Below, in pieces: positions 62,249 to 64,000 of a stretch of 64,000 nt of DNA. How positions within the stretch are numbered: the stretch's first letter is position 1; every line of letters begins with the position of its first letter. Origin of the DNA: UBA4421 sp028228615 (GTDB taxonomy: Bacteria > Pseudomonadota > Gammaproteobacteria > Pseudomonadales > Azotimanducaceae); contig JAOJBS010000009.1 of NCBI GenBank assembly GCA_028228615.1, forward strand, positions 1 to 64,000. Reading direction: 5' to 3'. The position numbers were made by a program, and so were the translations under genes. The notes beneath the pieces were generated by a model. It was not told the origin of the DNA. It was given only the letters and a program-made list of their open reading frames with translations, and ran no database searches.

Positions 62249-63949
62249 GTGGTGAGCACATCGGTTAATATCCGCCGCCAGTTTAAGTCGTTTAAAGCTA
62301 GAGCAACAATCATTTTGGTAAAATCACAAAAAAGCAGTTGGAAGAAGAAAGCCTTCTGGTGTTGCTTAGCAGTATTTATGCTCGTGGGTTGCCAAACTCA
62401 ACTCAGAGAGCCAAACGCCCCTGCAGAGGAAAAAACTCTACCCGTAGCGACCATCGAGGACAGAGAGGTTGTTGAAGAGGCTGATACCGTGGCCATTGTG
62501 GACGCCGTTTCTGAGCTACCGCAAGAGCAAACTCTTAACCCAGATTTATGGTCGTTGTTGCGCGAAAACTTGGCCTTGGACCATGAATTAGACCGGCGCT
62601 CCGTGCAGCAAGAAATACGTTGGTTTCAAAGAAATCCAAAATACTGGCAGCGCCTTGAAAGCCGTATGCAGAATTATTTGCCCTACATCCTTGAGCAAGT
62701 TTTAGAGGAACAAATACCCGCCGAACTTGCACTTCTACCCATTATTGAGAGCGCCTTAGACCCCTATGCCTTTTCACCCTACGGCGCCAATGGATTGTGG
62801 CAATTTATGTCACCGACAGCCAAACAATACGGGTTACAAATAAATAAAGGCTATGATGGCCGTCGGGACATTGTCGCCTCTACAGATGCCGCGCTAACTT
62901 ACCTAGAGCGCCTGAATAAACGGTTCGACAATTGGCTGTTAGCAGTTGCTGCTTATAATGCCGGCGGCGGCACAGTCTCTAAAGCGATCCGGCGCGGCGA
63001 CAGCAGAGATTTCTTTGCCCTAAAACTTCCGCGAGAAACAAGAGCCTACGTGCCGAGGCTTTTAGCCATGGCTGCAATCGTCAATGACCCTGCAAAATAC
63101 AAGGTGGCGTTGCCTAATGTAGAAATGCGGCCTTCATTCTTTGTTTTGAACCTACCAGGGCAATTTGATATCGCTAAAATCGTCGCGATCAGCAAAGTCC
63201 CCAGCGCCACTATCTACAAATGGAACCCAGCGCTAAAACGCAGCCAGACGCCCAGTAAGGGACCGCACCGCTTGATCTTACCCTTTACCGCCCTTGCAAC
63301 TTTGCGGGGAGATGAGTCCGGTGAGGGGCCAACAGGCGATGCTTTAGAAGCACAAGTACTTGCCTTACAGCAAATACTCTCCGCGACGCCAGAAAATGAG
63401 CGATTGGCGTGGTTGAATATAGAGGTTCGCTCTGGGCAAACACTCAGCGTTCTTGCCCGGAGATACAATACCGATGTGGCCACTTTACGACAGGCCAACG
63501 GTCTCAAAAGTAACCGCATCATTATTGGCGAGGGTTTAAGAGTCCCTCTATCACAAGAGGCTGTGGTGAAACCCCATAGCTCGCACTCGGTCACACACAA
63601 GGTGCGCAGCGGCGACTCCCTTTGGCTCATCGCTAAACAGTATCAGGTCAGCATTGCTGAACTGGTCAAAGAAAATGAGATTGGTAGGCGAGCAACACTA
63701 CGCATTGGACAAGAGATTAGCGTGCCAAATGCAAAGGTAAGCATTTCCGCGCTGACGGTGGATGAACCGCCGGCGGTGATGCGGAAAATACGCTATCGCG
63801 TTCGCAACGGAGACTCATTGAGTAGAATTGCTAATAAATTCAAAATCGACGTTCCAGCAATCAGTAATTGGAACGATTTAGATCCAAAGAAGTACCTGCA
63901 ACCTGGCCAACATTTGACTCTGTACATCGACACCGTGGGCGGTCGGTAG
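62249..63949 (+). CDS. mltD: Membrane-bound lytic murein transglycosylase D (MltD)
   Basis: A lipoprotein murein hydrolase. The lipobox is LVGC near residue 48, after a basic n-region (KSSWKKKAFWCC). The SLT domain starts near residue 150 with the catalytic glutamate in LLPIIESALDPYAFS and GANGLWQFMSPTAKQYG. Three LysM repeats follow (VRSGQTLSVLARRYN, VRSGDSLWLIAKQYQ, VRNGDSLSRIANKFK), one more than in many homologs. The GTG at 62249 abuts the divergent methyltransferase start; a TTG at 62315 would give a more ordinary signal peptide. It cleaves glycan strands at the outer membrane inner face. Confidence 0.93.
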   Translation: MVSTSVNIRRQFKSFKARATIILVKSQKSSWKKKAFWCCLAVFMLVGCQTQLREPNAPAEEKTLPVATIEDREVVEEADTVAIVDAVSELPQEQTLNPDLWSLLRENLALDHELDRRSVQQEIRWFQRNPKYWQRLESRMQNYLPYILEQVLEEQIPAELALLPIIESALDPYAFSPYGANGLWQFMSPTAKQYGLQINKGYDGRRDIVASTDAALTYLERLNKRFDNWLLAVAAYNAGGGTVSKAIRRGDSRDFFALKLPRETRAYVPRLLAMAAIVNDPAKYKVALPNVEMRPSFFVLNLPGQFDIAKIVAISKVPSATIYKWNPALKRSQTPSKGPHRLILPFTALATLRGDESGEGPTGDALEAQVLALQQILSATPENERLAWLNIEVRSGQTLSVLARRYNTDVATLRQANGLKSNRIIIGEGLRVPLSQEAVVKPHSSHSVTHKVRSGDSLWLIAKQYQVSIAELVKENEIGRRATLRIGQEISVPNAKVSISALTVDEPPAVMRKIRYRVRNGDSLSRIANKFKIDVPAISNWNDLDPKKYLQPGQHLTLYIDTVGGR

Positions 63950-64000
63950 TACCGGTTTAGGCGTATTTCCTCCCAGCGCCATTCAATCCGTTTTGGCCAC

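Noticed and set aside
1..64000. tRNA, rRNA, CRISPR array, prophage or insertion sequence
   Set aside because: No T-arm-like GGTTCGAATC element in a cloverleaf context, no spaced direct repeats of CRISPR type and no transposase, integrase or phage structural ORF was seen; the heptamer array has no spacers.

Overview
The window is a chromosomal stretch of a gammaproteobacterium, probably a marine or aquatic relative of the Pseudomonas/Cellvibrio side of the class. I infer this from the gene order (tusDCBE-cysG-serS-crcB-rarA-lolA-ftsK-aat-bpt-infA-clpA-clpS-cspD-icd-mnmA-purB, then thrH-cysH-cysB, then nfuA/metH/cysI-DUF934/acuI/sohB/nudC/nhaB/dnaQ/rnhA/mltD), which from memory largely follows the order in Pseudomonas. 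NhaB, a second cation antiporter and AcuI would suit a marine habitat, but that is inference. I see no rRNA, tRNA, CRISPR array, phage gene, insertion sequence or transposase. It is mostly core genome with little accessory DNA.

Layout. 0-4.3 kb: the end of an RND efflux permease, then two tandem paralogs of an unrecognised secreted protein; the second has an in-frame TGA inside its signal peptide. 4.4-13.3 kb: the TusDCBE sulfur relay facing a long reverse-strand cluster (ftsK-lolA-rarA-crcB-serS-cysG). 13.5-18.9 kb: aat, bpt, infA, clpA, clpS and a cold-shock gene, so that a whole N-degron pathway (Aat, Bpt, ClpS, ClpA) lies together. 19-26 kb: monomeric isocitrate dehydrogenase, moaCDE, mnmA and purB. 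26-32.3 kb: the methylcitrate cycle split into two convergent units (acnD-prpF and prpB-prpC). 32.4-35.9 kb: thrH, cysH (Fe-S type) and cysB. 35.9-38 kb: a 5'-nucleotidase, DUF465, a TerB-like protein and a small membrane ORF. 38.1-44 kb: an AddB-like/AddA-like helicase-nuclease pair. 44-52.7 kb: DAHP synthase, nfuA, metH, a 45-residue membrane ORF, and a cysI-type reductase with DUF934. 53-64 kb: CPA2 antiporter, acuI, sohB, an SCP2 protein, nudC, nhaB, dnaQ/rnhA/methyltransferase and mltD.

How the genes fit together. Sulfur is a recurring theme: CysH and the CysI-type reductase make sulfide, CysG makes the siroheme the reductase needs, CysB regulates, MetH uses homocysteine, and TusBCDE with MnmA carries sulfur to tRNA wobble uridine. 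Propionyl-CoA handling is a second theme: AcuI would make propionyl-CoA from acryloyl-CoA, and the methylcitrate cycle would consume it. The third is protein quality control (ClpAS, Aat, Bpt, SohB).

I did not find a convincing undescribed multi-gene system. The best leads are the TGA-interrupted secreted paralog, a 12-copy heptamer tandem repeat between cysH and cysB, a dyad plus a forward-oriented terminator upstream of cysB that could mark a small RNA, two unlisted small membrane ORFs, and a striking number of short-period tandem duplications (7, 10-14 and 18 bp) in the intergenic DNA, several of them at ribosome-binding sites or stop codons.
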